Counted from the stretch's first letter, positions 16,313 through 25,071 are shown. The stretch: DNA of 43,066 nucleotides from JBDSGC01 sp046594105 (GCA_046594105.1 JBKJQB010000058.1:1-43066), one strand, 5' to 3'. The notes: generated by a model not told the origin, from the sequence alone. Made by a program: numbers and translations.

Positions 16313-19195
16313 TTACGGTTTGAAAACGTAGACCGCGCCGCAGAGGTTTCCGCCGGGCATCGGCGGATCGGTGAGGAACGACTTCTGCGTCTGCCGGTCA
16401 TCGACCCGCAGGGCGACGGAAAAGTCCGTCAGTCTTCCGACGAAGATCCAGAAATTGCCGTTGTCGAACTGGCGGGCGTCCAGCATCTTGGTGAAGACCT
16501 CCGGATTGGACGGGTTGGAGGTCAGATCGGGAATGCTGTAGTAACCGAAGATGTCGGTCTTGGGCAGGGCCAGACCGCAGCCGAGCCCCCCGCTGCGAGG
16601 ATCCTGCGCCGCCATCGTCAAGGAGAAGCGCGAGGCGAACAGATTCAGCGCGCTCGAGCAGTTGGCGGTGGGATGAATCACACGGGCTTCAGAGACCGTG
16701 TTCAGACCAGCGGGTTGCGCTTTGGCCGCCACACCCAGTCGATCGCTGAGCGATGCGTGGATGCTGGCCAGGGGCATCGCATTCGACGAAAACTGCAGGA
16801 GTGGTTTCTCGACCACCGAGAGAACCGTGATGGTGCCGCCTGGAAATGTCGAGAAACTGGTGTCGGCGTCTCCGCAGAACGAGCCGATCGCTTTCTTGTA
16901 GGCCTTCGACTTGCCAGTGGCCGTGTCTCTCACCGTCAGCGTGTACTCCAGATCGGTCAGGCCGCTGTAGAAGACCCAGTACTTCCCGCCGCCCACGTCC
17001 AGCACCTTGATGAACACCTCGGGATTCCCCGCATCGCCGGTGAGATCGGGGATGCTGAAGTAGCCGAACAAGTTGTTGCCCGGCTCCGCGATGGGGACGC
17101 CGTTCCCGCTCTTGTTCGAGCGGCCGGTGTCCTTCGCCGCGAGCGTGATCTCGAACCGCCCGTTCAGCAGCCGGAGGGCCGCCCCATTTCCGGGAGGGGG
17201 CGTGACGGTTCCCGTTCCAGCGATGGCCTGCACCGCAGCGAGCGCGTCGATCTTGCCGTCCCCGAACGTGTTATTCGCGGAGCCGCCCGTATTGCCGTCT
17301 TTTCGGGCCGTCCCCTGCAGAATGCTCAACGCCTCGCTGACTCCCAGAGAGCTGCGCGCCTGCAACATCAGCGCGAGGAGCCCGGTGACATGCGGCGAGG
17401 CCTGGCTGGTGCCCTGCTCGATCCGATAGGAGCCACCCTGCGCGAAATACTCGCGCGCATTCTCCTCGGGCGTGCTCGAGAGTGTCGACACGATGGCCTG
17501 ACCCGGCGCCGAGATGGATGGGCGGCGGCGCCCGTCGCGCGTGGGGCCGAGACTGCTGAACGACGAGATGGCGCCGATGGACACTGGCGGATCGTAGGCC
17601 CGGGTCTGACCGTCAACGTCCACCCATGAGGGACGAGTCACGTACGCCCCGACCGCGATCACATTGTTCGCGGTCGCCGGCATTCCCACGGTCATCGAGG
17701 TATCTCCGCCGATGAAGCCATCCGACGGCTGATTCAAGGCATCAAAGACACCTTTGGTGGTCCACCCATCGATTCTCCCCGAGCCGAAGGTGTAGAGCTC
17801 CCAGACAATCTTGGACAGATCGATCGAAGGAGTTTCATTGTTGTCGATCGCGACGAAGACGTGCCGGCCTCCTTCGGGCCGGGCCTCCGTCTCGATGCTG
17901 GCGTAACCGATGATGGTTCCGCCATCAGTTAGAGCTCGGCGAGCCGTTTGCCCTGTCGAGATCGCCGGCAGTTCATCGAGTTTTTGCAGCTGACCGTTCA
18001 CGACCAAGTTCGCCCGGAGTCCAACGCTGACGACTCCCGAGTTGTACCAGAGGTCGATGAGGGTCAGTTCTTTTTCGGCGTTCACCAGTGTAGAGATTCC
18101 GGTCGAGTAACTGGTGCCCTGGGCGTTGTAGCCCATATGAATACGGCTGTTCCCCTCATTGCTATTCGCCGCGGCGACGAGTTTTCCCGCACCCGTGAGA
18201 TCGCTCAGGGTTCTCTCGTAAGACGAAGTGCCATCATGCGGTCCGACGTGACCGGCGAGACTGAGGTTGACCACTGCAGGCTTTCCGAGAGCCTGGGCCC
18301 GCTTGAAGATGTAATCGACTCCCGCAATGATGTTGGCCTCGCTGAGATCGGTTTTCACGATGATGAGGTCGGCCTCCGGCGCAATCCCGCGCAGCGGCGC
18401 ACCGGAGCGCGACCGCCCGTTTCCAGCTGCGATGCCGGCCACATGCGTTCCATGCGTGTTGGTGTCCCGTTCCGGGCATTGCGAGGCGTTGATGTTCGCA
18501 GCGGTGCACTCGTAGCCGACCGAATAGCCCGACGGCGGTTTCCCGGACGTGGTCTGGTCCCAGATGCTGAGGATCCGCGTCTGTCCCGACGCGTTCTTGA
18601 AATCGGAGTGGGTCCAGTCGATGCCGCTGTCCACGACGCCAACCACCACGCCCGCACCTTTGAACGCATTGGGAAGACTGATGCCGGCGTACACCTGATC
18701 GGCACGAATGTCGGCGCGCGAGAGATCCATCTTCAGGCTGTCGCGGTAGCTGCCTTCGATGCGGACCACTTCGTTGCGCCCGGCGATGGACTCGACGGTT
18801 TCCGGTGCCAGTCGCGCAACCAGAACACTGCGGGTCGTTGTGGAGACGCTCCCACCGAGGGCACGGATCGCGATCAAGGTCTGAGCCACGTTGCGGCTCT
18901 CGACGAATACCGGGAAAACGGTCGAGCCGTTCGCCGATTGCTCGACGACGACAAAACCGCGTCCCGACTGGCCGCGCTTCGCTATCCGGTGGCGATCGTC
19001 ACGACGCATCGGATCCGCGAGAGCGCCACGCAAGGCGATGTCGATTTTGGAGATCGACGGAGCGACCAGCGGGGCAGAAGGCTGCGAAAGGCCCTGACGC
19101 GGACCGACCACAAACGTGCGACCGGCATGAGCCGCAGACAAAGGAACAACCACGAGCAAAACGACAAGCTGAGCAATCCGTGACCGGGCGTGCAT
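16313..19195 (-). CDS. Secreted subtilisin-like serine protease (S8) with twin C-terminal domains
   Basis: A 960-residue secreted protease. AGGAGAGACC precedes the ATG at 19195, which opens a signal peptide (1-24). A prodomain covers about 60-158. The catalytic domain has Asp189 (VVDSGID), His248 (HGTHVAG) and Ser597 (GTSQASPH), all intact. An insert of about 150 residues (360-510), beta-rich, separates the early and late catalytic strands. Two related C-terminal modules follow (about 678-770 and 850-945), both with GY(F/Y)SIPDLT, NPEVF and a W(V/I)F strand. The last 20 residues hold a Cys. The lipoprotein gene 158 bases upstream on the same strand is a copy of the prodomain. Substrate unknown. 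Confidence 0.95.
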   Translation of the reverse strand: MHARSRIAQLVVLLVVVPLSAAHAGRTFVVGPRQGLSQPSAPLVAPSISKIDIALRGALADPMRRDDRHRIAKRGQSGRGFVVVEQSANGSTVFPVFVESRNVAQTLIAIRALGGSVSTTTRSVLVARLAPETVESIAGRNEVVRIEGSYRDSLKMDLSRADIRADQVYAGISLPNAFKGAGVVVGVVDSGIDWTHSDFKNASGQTRILSIWDQTTSGKPPSGYSVGYECTAANINASQCPERDTNTHGTHVAGIAAGNGRSRSGAPLRGIAPEADLIIVKTDLSEANIIAGVDYIFKRAQALGKPAVVNLSLAGHVGPHDGTSSYERTLSDLTGAGKLVAAANSNEGNSRIHMGYNAQGTSYSTGISTLVNAEKELTLIDLWYNSGVVSVGLRANLVVNGQLQKLDELPAISTGQTARRALTDGGTIIGYASIETEARPEGGRHVFVAIDNNETPSIDLSKIVWELYTFGSGRIDGWTTKGVFDALNQPSDGFIGGDTSMTVGMPATANNVIAVGAYVTRPSWVDVDGQTRAYDPPVSIGAISSFSSLGPTRDGRRRPSISAPGQAIVSTLSSTPEENAREYFAQGGSYRIEQGTSQASPHVTGLLALMLQARSSLGVSEALSILQGTARKDGNTGGSANNTFGDGKIDALAAVQAIAGTGTVTPPPGNGAALRLLNGRFEITLAAKDTGRSNKSGNGVPIAEPGNNLFGYFSIPDLTGDAGNPEVFIKVLDVGGGKYWVFYSGLTDLEYTLTVRDTATGKSKAYKKAIGSFCGDADTSFSTFPGGTITVLSVVEKPLLQFSSNAMPLASIHASLSDRLGVAAKAQPAGLNTVSEARVIHPTANCSSALNLFASRFSLTMAAQDPRSGGLGCGLALPKTDIFGYYSIPDLTSNPSNPEVFTKMLDARQFDNGNFWIFVGRLTDFSVALRVDDRQTQKSFLTDPPMPGGNLCGAVYVFKP

Positions 19196-19353
19196 GGTCT
19201 CTCCTGGGGTTGGGAATGGATCGTGCGGTGATCCCGCCGACTGAACTCGATTGTTATTGGACACCACAGCGTAGCGCTTCCACCCGGCAGCGGGCAAGCC
19301 GCATCAATCCGAAAAAGTGACCTACCGACGCGCGAGACGTGATGCTCGGCGCC

Positions 19354-19830
19354 TCAGCGGCGCTTGAGTTCGGACCGGGACGTCGACTCGATGCGGGTGA
19401 CCTCGTCGCGCCCGGCCAGCGTCGCGATGCCATTGAGGGGCACCCGCGCCACCAGCCGGCTGGCCACGGTCGTCTCCACCGAACCGCCCGCTGCGCGAAT
19501 CGCTGCGGCGGTCGCGGACACATCCCTCGACTCCACAAAGACTGGCACCAGCAGGCGGCCGTCTGGCGTTTCCTCGATCACGAAGGGAATCGCCGACCGA
19601 CCTGCGCTGGGATTTTTTCTCAGCCGTTCCATCGCTGCCGGGTCGTTCACCACCATGGCCAGAGCAGCGTCGATCTTCCCCTCGATGTTTCGCTGGATGG
19701 ACACGGAAGGAGGATTATCGCGCGCCTGCGGGGCGGAGTCTCCGGTCGTGCAACCGGCCATGAAGGCCACGACCATCAAAACATTCAAAGTCACCAGGGA
19801 CAGAGCTGAGCGCTGCATTGCTGGTTTCAC
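19354..19830 (-). CDS. Lipoprotein resembling the prodomain of the neighbouring subtilase
   Basis: A 158-residue protein. The GTG at 19830 is chosen because AAGGAG lies five bases upstream. The signal sequence ends in MAGC (Cys27), a likely lipobox. Residues 96-156 align without gaps to residues 95-155 of the subtilase encoded next to it: about 35 of 61 positions are identical by eye, including PVFVESR, GGSV and LVAR. The protein ends where the prodomain ends, at ELKRR, and has no catalytic domain. Translation past the stop shows no subtilase similarity, so it is not simply a frameshifted protease. It could be a membrane-held inhibitor or folding helper of the protease, by analogy with I9 propeptides that act in trans. 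That role is inferred. Confidence 0.8.
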   Translation of the reverse strand: MKPAMQRSALSLVTLNVLMVVAFMAGCTTGDSAPQARDNPPSVSIQRNIEGKIDAALAMVVNDPAAMERLRKNPSAGRSAIPFVIEETPDGRLLVPVFVESRDVSATAAAIRAAGGSVETTVASRLVARVPLNGIATLAGRDEVTRIESTSRSELKRR

Positions 19831-19953
19831 TGGTTCTCCTTGCCGCGACTGACGGACGAAGTCTGCCACATCCAGATGCCTCGGTGGGCGCGGCGAAACA
19901 AGATGGCTGCTCCAATTCCCCGCACCACTCCAGCTCCGCAGCACGTCTTCAGC

Positions 19954-19959
19954 TACAAT
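19954..19959 (+). promoter_or_regulatory. -10 box before pheT
   Basis: TACAAT ends ten bases before the pheT ATG and there is no Shine-Dalgarno, so the leader would be only about four bases. No clear -35 element is visible. It supports separate transcription of pheT without pheS. Confidence 0.4.
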
Positions 19960-19969
19960 CCCGCGCCCG

Positions 19970-22003
19970 ATGAAGTTCTCCCGCGAATGGCTCAGCGATT
20001 TTGTCGATCTCACCGATCTCTCCGATGACGATCTGAGCCGCCGCTTCACCGACATCGGGCATGCCGTCGATTCCATCGAAGCGCATGGAGCGGACACCGT
20101 ATTCGACCTGGAGATCACCACCAATCGGGTCGACGCCATGTCGCACCTTGGAATGGCTCGCGAGCTTGCTGCCGCGCTGGGGCGGGAGACGCGCGTTCCT
20201 GCCCAGGCCGCCCCGTTGAGCGCACCCGGCGCGAACGCGGACCTGATCCGCATCGAGGCGCCGGAGCTCTGCAGCCGCTACACGGCCACCATCATCCGCG
20301 GCATCCAGGTCCAACCGTCGTCCCCCGCGGTGCAGCGGAGACTGCAGTCGGTGGGTCTCCGGCCCATCAACAACATCGTCGACGTGACGAACTACGTGAT
20401 GCTGGCCCTTGGACATCCGCTGCATGCATTCGATCTCGACAAGCTGGAAGGCTCGCGCATCATCGTCCGCGCCGGAAAGGCGGGCGAGTCGATGAAGAGC
20501 CTCGACGGCGAGATCCGCCGAATCGACCCTTCCACGGTGGTCATCGCCGACGCCCGACGCCCCGTTGCGCTGGGAGGCATCATCGGCGGGATGGAGTCGG
20601 AGATCACGGCCGCGACGCGGAATGTCCTCATCGAGTGCGCCTGGTTCGATCCCTCCTCCATTCGCAGAACGGCTCGCCGGCTGGGGTTGAAAACCGACGC
20701 CTCTTACCGTTTCGAACGTCGACTCGATCCGAACGACACGCTGGCCGTGAGCGCCGAGGCGGCGCGGATGATGGTGGAGGTGGCGAGCGGCACCGCCGAG
20801 ACACCCATCGACGTGATGGTCAACGAAACCCGGCCGCTGACGATCCGGCTGCGCACGTCGCGACTGCACGAAGCCTCAGCGGACTCGGTCGGAGCAGGGT
20901 ACGCACTCGACCTCTTCCGGCGTCTCGGATTCGGAGCCACCGCGACAGCCGACGGAATCGACGTCAACGTTCCGACGTACCGCGGGGACATTCACGAGGA
21001 GGTGGATCTGGTCGAAGAAGTCCTTCGCTTCTTCGGCCTGGATCGCGTGCCGGCGTCGCTGCCCCGCATGACAGGGGGCGATGTGCGCCGGGAGCCGGTG
21101 GACGTGACCGAGGAAGCGGTGCGCGACATTCTGGTGGGCTGCGGGTTGTCGGAGGCGGTGAATTACTCCTTCATCCGTGCCGAGTGGAACGCGCTGTTCT
21201 CGAACGAGCAGCCGGTGGCGATCACCAACGCACTCTCGGAGAACATCGCCTCCATGCGGGTCTCTCTGCTGCCCGGCCTCCTGGAGAATGTGGCCTTCAA
21301 TCGCTCATACGGAACTCGCGATGGCGCACTCTTCGAGATCGGGCGGACCTACCACCGCCATGGACAGGGCGACGGAACAGGCGTGCGCGAGCAGCATCGA
21401 GCGGCCCTCCTGCTCTTTGGCTCGATGAGCGCGGACTGGGCGGAACCAAAGCGCCCGGCCGATTTCTTCGACGTCAAAGGGATGATCGAGCAGATCGCCG
21501 CGCGGCTGCATGTGCCGATGACATTCGCCAGTTCCGAGGATGGCTGGGTTCGCAAAGGAAAACGAGCCAGGGTCCTGCAGGGCTCGCGACTGGTCGGCTG
21601 GGCGGGAGTTCTGGCGAGTGAGATCCTGACCCAGTTCGGAATCAAAGGGGACGTGATCGCCGCGGAGCTCGATCTGGAAGCAGTGACCGGAGCGACCGCG
21701 CCGTGGACTGTCAGTCCTGTTGCGCGCTTCCCCGGCGTTCCGATGATTCTGGCGTTCACGCACGCTCGTGACCTGGAGTACCAGAAGATCGTCAGCGCCA
21801 TCCGCAGCTTCGAGTTGCCTCATCTGCAGGAGGTGGGCTTGCGCGATCGTTTCTCAGTGGAGGGGGACGACGCAATGATCAAAACGACGCTGGGAATGTG
21901 GTATCAGGCATTCGACCGCTCCCTGACCCAGGAGGAAGTGGCGGCCACGCAGCAGCAGCTTGCCTCGCGGCTTGCAGACACCCTCCCGGTCAGGATGTTG
22001 TGA
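19970..22003 (+). CDS. pheT: Phenylalanine--tRNA ligase beta subunit, lacking the tRNA-binding (EMAP) domain
   Basis: The 677-residue beta subunit of PheRS. It begins with the usual MKFSREWLSDFV but goes straight from TDIGHAVDSIEA to DLEITTNRVDAMSHLGMARE, skipping the roughly 110-residue EMAP-like tRNA-binding insert found after residue 40 in typical 790-800 aa PheT. The rest is complete: B3/B4 (NNIVDVTNYVMLALGHPLHAFD, the editing region), B5, the catalytic-like core and the C-terminal FDX-ACB domain (PVARFPGVPMILAF, then KTTLGMWYQAFD). pheS is not upstream; the preceding gene is divergent. A ZapB-like gene follows 61 bases later. Confidence 0.95.
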   Translation: MKFSREWLSDFVDLTDLSDDDLSRRFTDIGHAVDSIEAHGADTVFDLEITTNRVDAMSHLGMARELAAALGRETRVPAQAAPLSAPGANADLIRIEAPELCSRYTATIIRGIQVQPSSPAVQRRLQSVGLRPINNIVDVTNYVMLALGHPLHAFDLDKLEGSRIIVRAGKAGESMKSLDGEIRRIDPSTVVIADARRPVALGGIIGGMESEITAATRNVLIECAWFDPSSIRRTARRLGLKTDASYRFERRLDPNDTLAVSAEAARMMVEVASGTAETPIDVMVNETRPLTIRLRTSRLHEASADSVGAGYALDLFRRLGFGATATADGIDVNVPTYRGDIHEEVDLVEEVLRFFGLDRVPASLPRMTGGDVRREPVDVTEEAVRDILVGCGLSEAVNYSFIRAEWNALFSNEQPVAITNALSENIASMRVSLLPGLLENVAFNRSYGTRDGALFEIGRTYHRHGQGDGTGVREQHRAALLLFGSMSADWAEPKRPADFFDVKGMIEQIAARLHVPMTFASSEDGWVRKGKRARVLQGSRLVGWAGVLASEILTQFGIKGDVIAAELDLEAVTGATAPWTVSPVARFPGVPMILAFTHARDLEYQKIVSAIRSFELPHLQEVGLRDRFSVEGDDAMIKTTLGMWYQAFDRSLTQEEVAATQQQLASRLADTLPVRML

Positions 22004-22064
22004 GCGATTCGTCCCTGGGCACTTTTTCGCGGCAGCACCCATCAAAAACATCACTGGAGACTCT

Positions 22065-22370
22065 GTGAAAAAGAATCGTGAGACTGAGCAGATGCCGCTG
22101 GCCACCGACGAAGGCGAGATCCTGGCGAGACTGAGCGATCGCGTGGAGAAAGCGATCGGCACCATCCAGGAGCTCCGCAAAGAGCGGGACACATTGAAGG
22201 CGCGCCTGACCGACGTCGAGAGCCGTCTCAAGGGTCACGGCGACACGGCGGAACGGGTCTCTGCGCTGGAAGAGGACTGCAGCCGCTTCAAGAGCGAGCG
22301 CGACGAGATCCGGAACCGCTTGGAGACCATGTTGGCCAACCTCGAAGCGCTGGACTCCGCAAGCGAATAA
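22065..22370 (+). CDS. ZapB-like coiled-coil protein
   Basis: A 101-residue, highly charged protein predicted as one long coiled coil (about 22-95), with heptad-spaced hydrophobics in ILARLSDRVEKAIGTIQELRK and a second stretch around VSALEEDCSRF. It resembles ZapB/cell-division coiled-coil proteins in size and pattern, and genes of this kind often follow pheT upstream of zapA. No zapA follows here; the next gene is convergent. The GTG at 22065 has GGAGA five bases upstream and is preferred. The division role is an inference from position and coiled-coil character only. Confidence 0.75.
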   Translation: MKKNRETEQMPLATDEGEILARLSDRVEKAIGTIQELRKERDTLKARLTDVESRLKGHGDTAERVSALEEDCSRFKSERDEIRNRLETMLANLEALDSASE

Positions 22371-22404
22371 GCTGAACTCCCCCTCCCGAGGACGGCGAGA
22401 AGTG

Positions 22405-23091
22405 TCAGCGCGGCTCGCGGAGCACGGCGCGCGAGAACTTCAGGAAGTAGTCCACGCCGGAAACGAGCGCGAAGAGCATGACCACCCACAGCGCCAGCTC
22501 CGCCGTGAATTTGAACTCGCCCAGCTCGTACGACACGATCATCAGGGAGATGGCCACGACCTGCGAGACCATCTTGCTCTTGCCCAGCGGCGAGGCCGAG
22601 ATGGTCACTCCCTGTTGCGCGGCGATGGAGCGCAAGCCGGAGACGGCAAACTCCCGGCCGATGATGATGACCACCATCCAGGCTCTGGCCACCCCGAGCT
22701 CCACCAGCGAGATGAAGGCGGCCGACATCAGGAGCTTGTCGGCAATGGGGTCCAGCAGCGCGCCCAGTCGCGTGATCTTCTTCATGCGGCGGGCGAAGTA
22801 GCCATCGAAGAAATCGGTCACCGCCGCAAAGAGAAAAATCCCCAGGCCGAGAAAGTTCGAATACTTGGTCAGCAGCACCACGACCAGGAAGGGCACCAGG
22901 AAAATGCGCAGGAGAGTCAGAGAATTGGGAAGGTTCCACACCTCGCCGACCGAGTCAGGCGGAACGGGCCGCGGCGCCGATGGAGCATGCGCCGCGACAG
23001 CAGAAGGTGATTCGGAGGGAAGGGCCATGGGTGATTCGGGGTCCGCGCTCGACGTCTCAGAATAGTCGCTTTGCAGGTCGCGGGGAAGCAT
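22405..23091 (-). CDS. pgsA: CDP-diacylglycerol--glycerol-3-phosphate 3-phosphatidyltransferase
   Basis: PgsA makes phosphatidylglycerol phosphate, the committed step to acidic phospholipids, at the inner membrane. The protein has about five membrane helices and the CDP-alcohol phosphotransferase signature: DG-x2-AR-x8-G-x3-D-x3-D is visible in FFDGYFARR followed by GALLDPIADK. NLPNSLTLLRIFLVPF marks the start of the conserved part. About 50 Pro/Ser/Ala-rich residues precede it, longer than usual. The ATG at 23091 gives 228 residues. An internal ATG at 23028 (207 residues) has a possible TATTCT box about 31 bases upstream and may be the true start. Neither start has a clear ribosome site. Confidence 0.93.
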   Translation of the reverse strand: MLPRDLQSDYSETSSADPESPMALPSESPSAVAAHAPSAPRPVPPDSVGEVWNLPNSLTLLRIFLVPFLVVVLLTKYSNFLGLGIFLFAAVTDFFDGYFARRMKKITRLGALLDPIADKLLMSAAFISLVELGVARAWMVVIIIGREFAVSGLRSIAAQQGVTISASPLGKSKMVSQVVAISLMIVSYELGEFKFTAELALWVVMLFALVSGVDYFLKFSRAVLREPR

Positions 23092-23116
23092 GGCGCGAGG
23101 AATTTCGAAACGTCGG

Positions 23117-23145
23117 TTGACATTCCTCCACCCGTTGCCGAGAAT
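23117..23145 (+). promoter_or_regulatory. Near-consensus sigma70 promoter for tRNA-Leu
   Basis: A perfect TTGACA (23117-23122) is followed after 17 bases by GAGAAT (23140-23145). Transcription would start near 23152, about nine bases before the mature tRNA 5' end at 23161. It is the strongest promoter match in the window, as expected for a stable RNA gene. Confidence 0.8.
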
Positions 23146-23160
23146 CGCGATCCCTTCACT

Positions 23161-23247
23161 GCGAAAGTGGCGGAATTGGTAGACGCGCAGGTCTCAGAAG
23201 CCTGTCTGATTACTCAGGTGGGGGTTCGATTCCCCCCTTTCGCACCA
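23161..23247 (+). tRNA. tRNA-Leu (anticodon CAG), CCA encoded
   Basis: An 87-base class II tRNA. The acceptor arms GCGAAAG and CTTTCGC pair fully. The anticodon stem CAGGT/GCCTG encloses the loop CTCAGAA, giving anticodon CAG, which reads CTG leucine codons. A long variable arm (CTGA-TTAC-TCAG) is typical of tRNA-Leu. The T arm is GGGGG-TTCGATT-CCCCC. Discriminator A and the CCA end (23245-23247) are encoded in the DNA. CTG is expected to be a common Leu codon at this GC content. Confidence 0.97.
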
Positions 23248-23440
23248 TCCTTGTCGCCCATCCCCATGGCACTCAACTTCCCACAAGTTGAGCCCGCCAG
23301 CCGCGAGCGTCACGCCGTGCCCGGCTCTTGCAGAAGGCATGGCCGGCACGTTAGGATGCCACCGACACCAGCGCGTGCCCATTCACGTCTGGCGTTTTTC
23401 GCTGTCCCGCTTCAGCAAAACTAGGTCTAGGAGCCTCTGA

Positions 23441-23821
23441 ATGAAATCGAACGCAATGCGCGTGAGCAGCATTCTGCTCGCCCTCGTCCTGCTCATGCCC
23501 TCGGTCCCCGCGTTCGCCACGCCTCCCACGCCCTCGCCCAACGAGGCTGTGATTCAATCGCAGATCGAGTCGCTCTTCTACCAGACCGGCGCGATTGCGT
23601 TCGCCTCCGGCCTGACCCAGGGAGAGCGAATCGCGCTGGTGGTCAAACTCATCCAGGCGCGCTCGGCCATCATTCGCGGCAATGACGAAGCAGCGGCGAA
23701 CGATCTCGGGGCCTTCATCAATACGGTCAATGCGTTCGCGCAGTCGGGCCGTCTCTCTCCGACCGATGCGGCAACCCTGAGCAATCAGGCCCGCTCGATC
23801 ATCGCTCAGATCGGAGCCTGA
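23441..23821 (+). CDS. Small secreted protein with a FIMAH-like helical domain
   Basis: A 126-residue protein with a signal peptide (about 1-26, cleaved after AFA) and one helical domain. The domain pattern (LVVKLIQARSAIIRGNDEAA, then AFINTVNAF, then LSNQARSIIAQI) resembles FIMAH domains, which normally sit at the ends of large secreted proteins in Acidobacteriota-like and other bacteria. Here the domain is on its own. TAGGAG lies eight bases before the ATG. It stands 193 bases after tRNA-Leu; nothing else is recognisable in that gap. Family assignment is by pattern only and could be wrong; the gene itself is convincing. Confidence 0.8.
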   Translation: MKSNAMRVSSILLALVLLMPSVPAFATPPTPSPNEAVIQSQIESLFYQTGAIAFASGLTQGERIALVVKLIQARSAIIRGNDEAAANDLGAFINTVNAFAQSGRLSPTDAATLSNQARSIIAQIGA

Positions 23822-23912
23822 TCCGACCTCGCGTTTCGTCGCGCCCACATCCGTCATTGCCGTGGCCGCGCACCGCAAGGTACCCTTCCCGACTCGTTTC
23901 CGGAGGGTTTCC

Positions 23913-24464
23913 ATGCGCCGTGTCGCCGCAGTCATCCTATTGATTCTCAGCTCGGCTTCGGCGCAGGGGCGCATCCTTGCCCCGGCGTCCCCTCCCCCGC
24001 CTCGCAGCGGATTCCGGGCGGAGTTCCTCGTCGATCTGACCGATGTGGAGAAGAGAATCATGGCTCTGGCGGCCGCAGTTCCTGCCGACCGCTTCAGCTG
24101 GCGTCCCGCGCCCGGTGTTCGATCGGTGAGCGAGGTCTACATGCACATCGTGGGCGGCAACTACCTTCTTGCTACGTTTGTTGGCGCGAAAAGCTCCGCA
24201 CGGGAAGAGGAGAGCACGCTGGAACAGATTACCGCGAAGCCGCGGGTCCTGGAGGAACTTCGCAAGTCCTTCGATCACCTCCGGCGCGCCGCACTGACCA
24301 CCACGGACCGGGAGTTGGATCAGCCCATCCGGATGTTCGGCAACGCCACAACCAAACGAGGGGCTCTGATGATGGCGCTCAATCACCTCCACGAGCACCT
24401 CGGCCAGTCCATCGCCTACGCGCGCATGAACGGCGTCGTCCCTCCCTGGTCGCAGCTTCAGTAA
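23913..24464 (+). CDS. Secreted DinB-superfamily protein
   Basis: A 183-residue protein. The ATG at 23913 has GGAGGG five bases upstream and opens a signal peptide (MRRVAAVILLILSSASAQG). The mature part is a four-helix DinB-like bundle: RFSWRPAPGVRSVSEVYMHIVGGNYLL carries the first metal-binding His, and LNHLHEHLGQSIAYARMNGVVPPWS carries the second pair. All three His expected for the metal site are present. Proteins of this kind are common in Acidobacteriota-like genomes, and the enzymatic role is unknown (some relatives are thiol transferases). It is convergent with the acetyltransferase gene. Confidence 0.9.
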   Translation: MRRVAAVILLILSSASAQGRILAPASPPPPRSGFRAEFLVDLTDVEKRIMALAAAVPADRFSWRPAPGVRSVSEVYMHIVGGNYLLATFVGAKSSAREEESTLEQITAKPRVLEELRKSFDHLRRAALTTTDRELDQPIRMFGNATTKRGALMMALNHLHEHLGQSIAYARMNGVVPPWSQLQ

Positions 24465-24569
24465 AGGCCGATCTTCATCCGTCGTCAGTCGCCAGTGACT
24501 GGTCCGTCCCCTTGAGCCGATGAACCGATCGGTCGCTGACGGTGGTTCGCGGAGTGGACTGGAAGTCGC

Positions 24570-25004
24570 TCAAGCAGAGATCTCCTCATCGGAGGTGACC
24601 GAGAAACCGGGGCGGAGAACCCAGGCCTGCGGCATGTGCTCAAAGCCGATGTGCGCGTAGTAGTCGACCGCAGCGGGAGCGGCCAGAAGCAGGAGGATGG
24701 CCTGGGGAGCGGCCTGTTGCGTGCGGCGGATCAGTTCCTTGCCGATGCCGCGACGCTGATGGGACTGGCGGACCGCCAGATCGGCCAGGTAGGTCATCCA
24801 GGCGAAGTCAGTGACTGACCTCGAGATGCCGACCAGCAGTTCGTCCTCCCACGCCGTGATCAGGAGATTTCCGAGCCGCATCATCTGGCTCATGCGCTCT
24901 CGGTCATCAACGGGACGCCGCAGTCCCAGCGTCGACGCGGTGTAAAGCTCGATCACTACATCGAGATCGAGGTCGTCGTTGCCGCCGTGGCGGTATTCGA
25001 TCAT
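24570..25004 (-). CDS. GNAT-family N-acetyltransferase
   Basis: A 144-residue cytoplasmic acetyltransferase. The acetyl-CoA loop is visible in LAVRQSHQRRGIGKELIRR (Q-R-R-G-I-G-K pattern), preceded by the beta-4 strand WMTYLADLAV and followed by AAVDYYAHIGFEHM, the usual motif B. The ATG at 25004 has AGGGGAGG eight bases upstream. It lies 67 bases downstream of the aconitase-family gene on the same strand. The acceptor substrate cannot be assigned. Confidence 0.92.
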   Translation of the reverse strand: MIEYRHGGNDDLDLDVVIELYTASTLGLRRPVDDRERMSQMMRLGNLLITAWEDELLVGISRSVTDFAWMTYLADLAVRQSHQRRGIGKELIRRTQQAAPQAILLLLAAPAAVDYYAHIGFEHMPQAWVLRPGFSVTSDEEISA

Positions 25005-25071
25005 GTGCGCATCCTCCCCTCTTCCCGGACGGTGTCAGTCCCGGACTGCAATCTCGCCTGCGCCAGGACGA

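Noticed and set aside
19321..19353. Lone prodomain gene as a frameshifted or nonsense remnant of a second protease
   Set aside because: Translation beyond the stop shows no subtilase similarity and the protein ends at a domain boundary, so a clean short gene is more likely.
24465..24569. Terminator between the DinB and GNAT genes
   Set aside because: Inverted pieces (CGTCAG, CTGACG) are present but pair only weakly and without T-runs.
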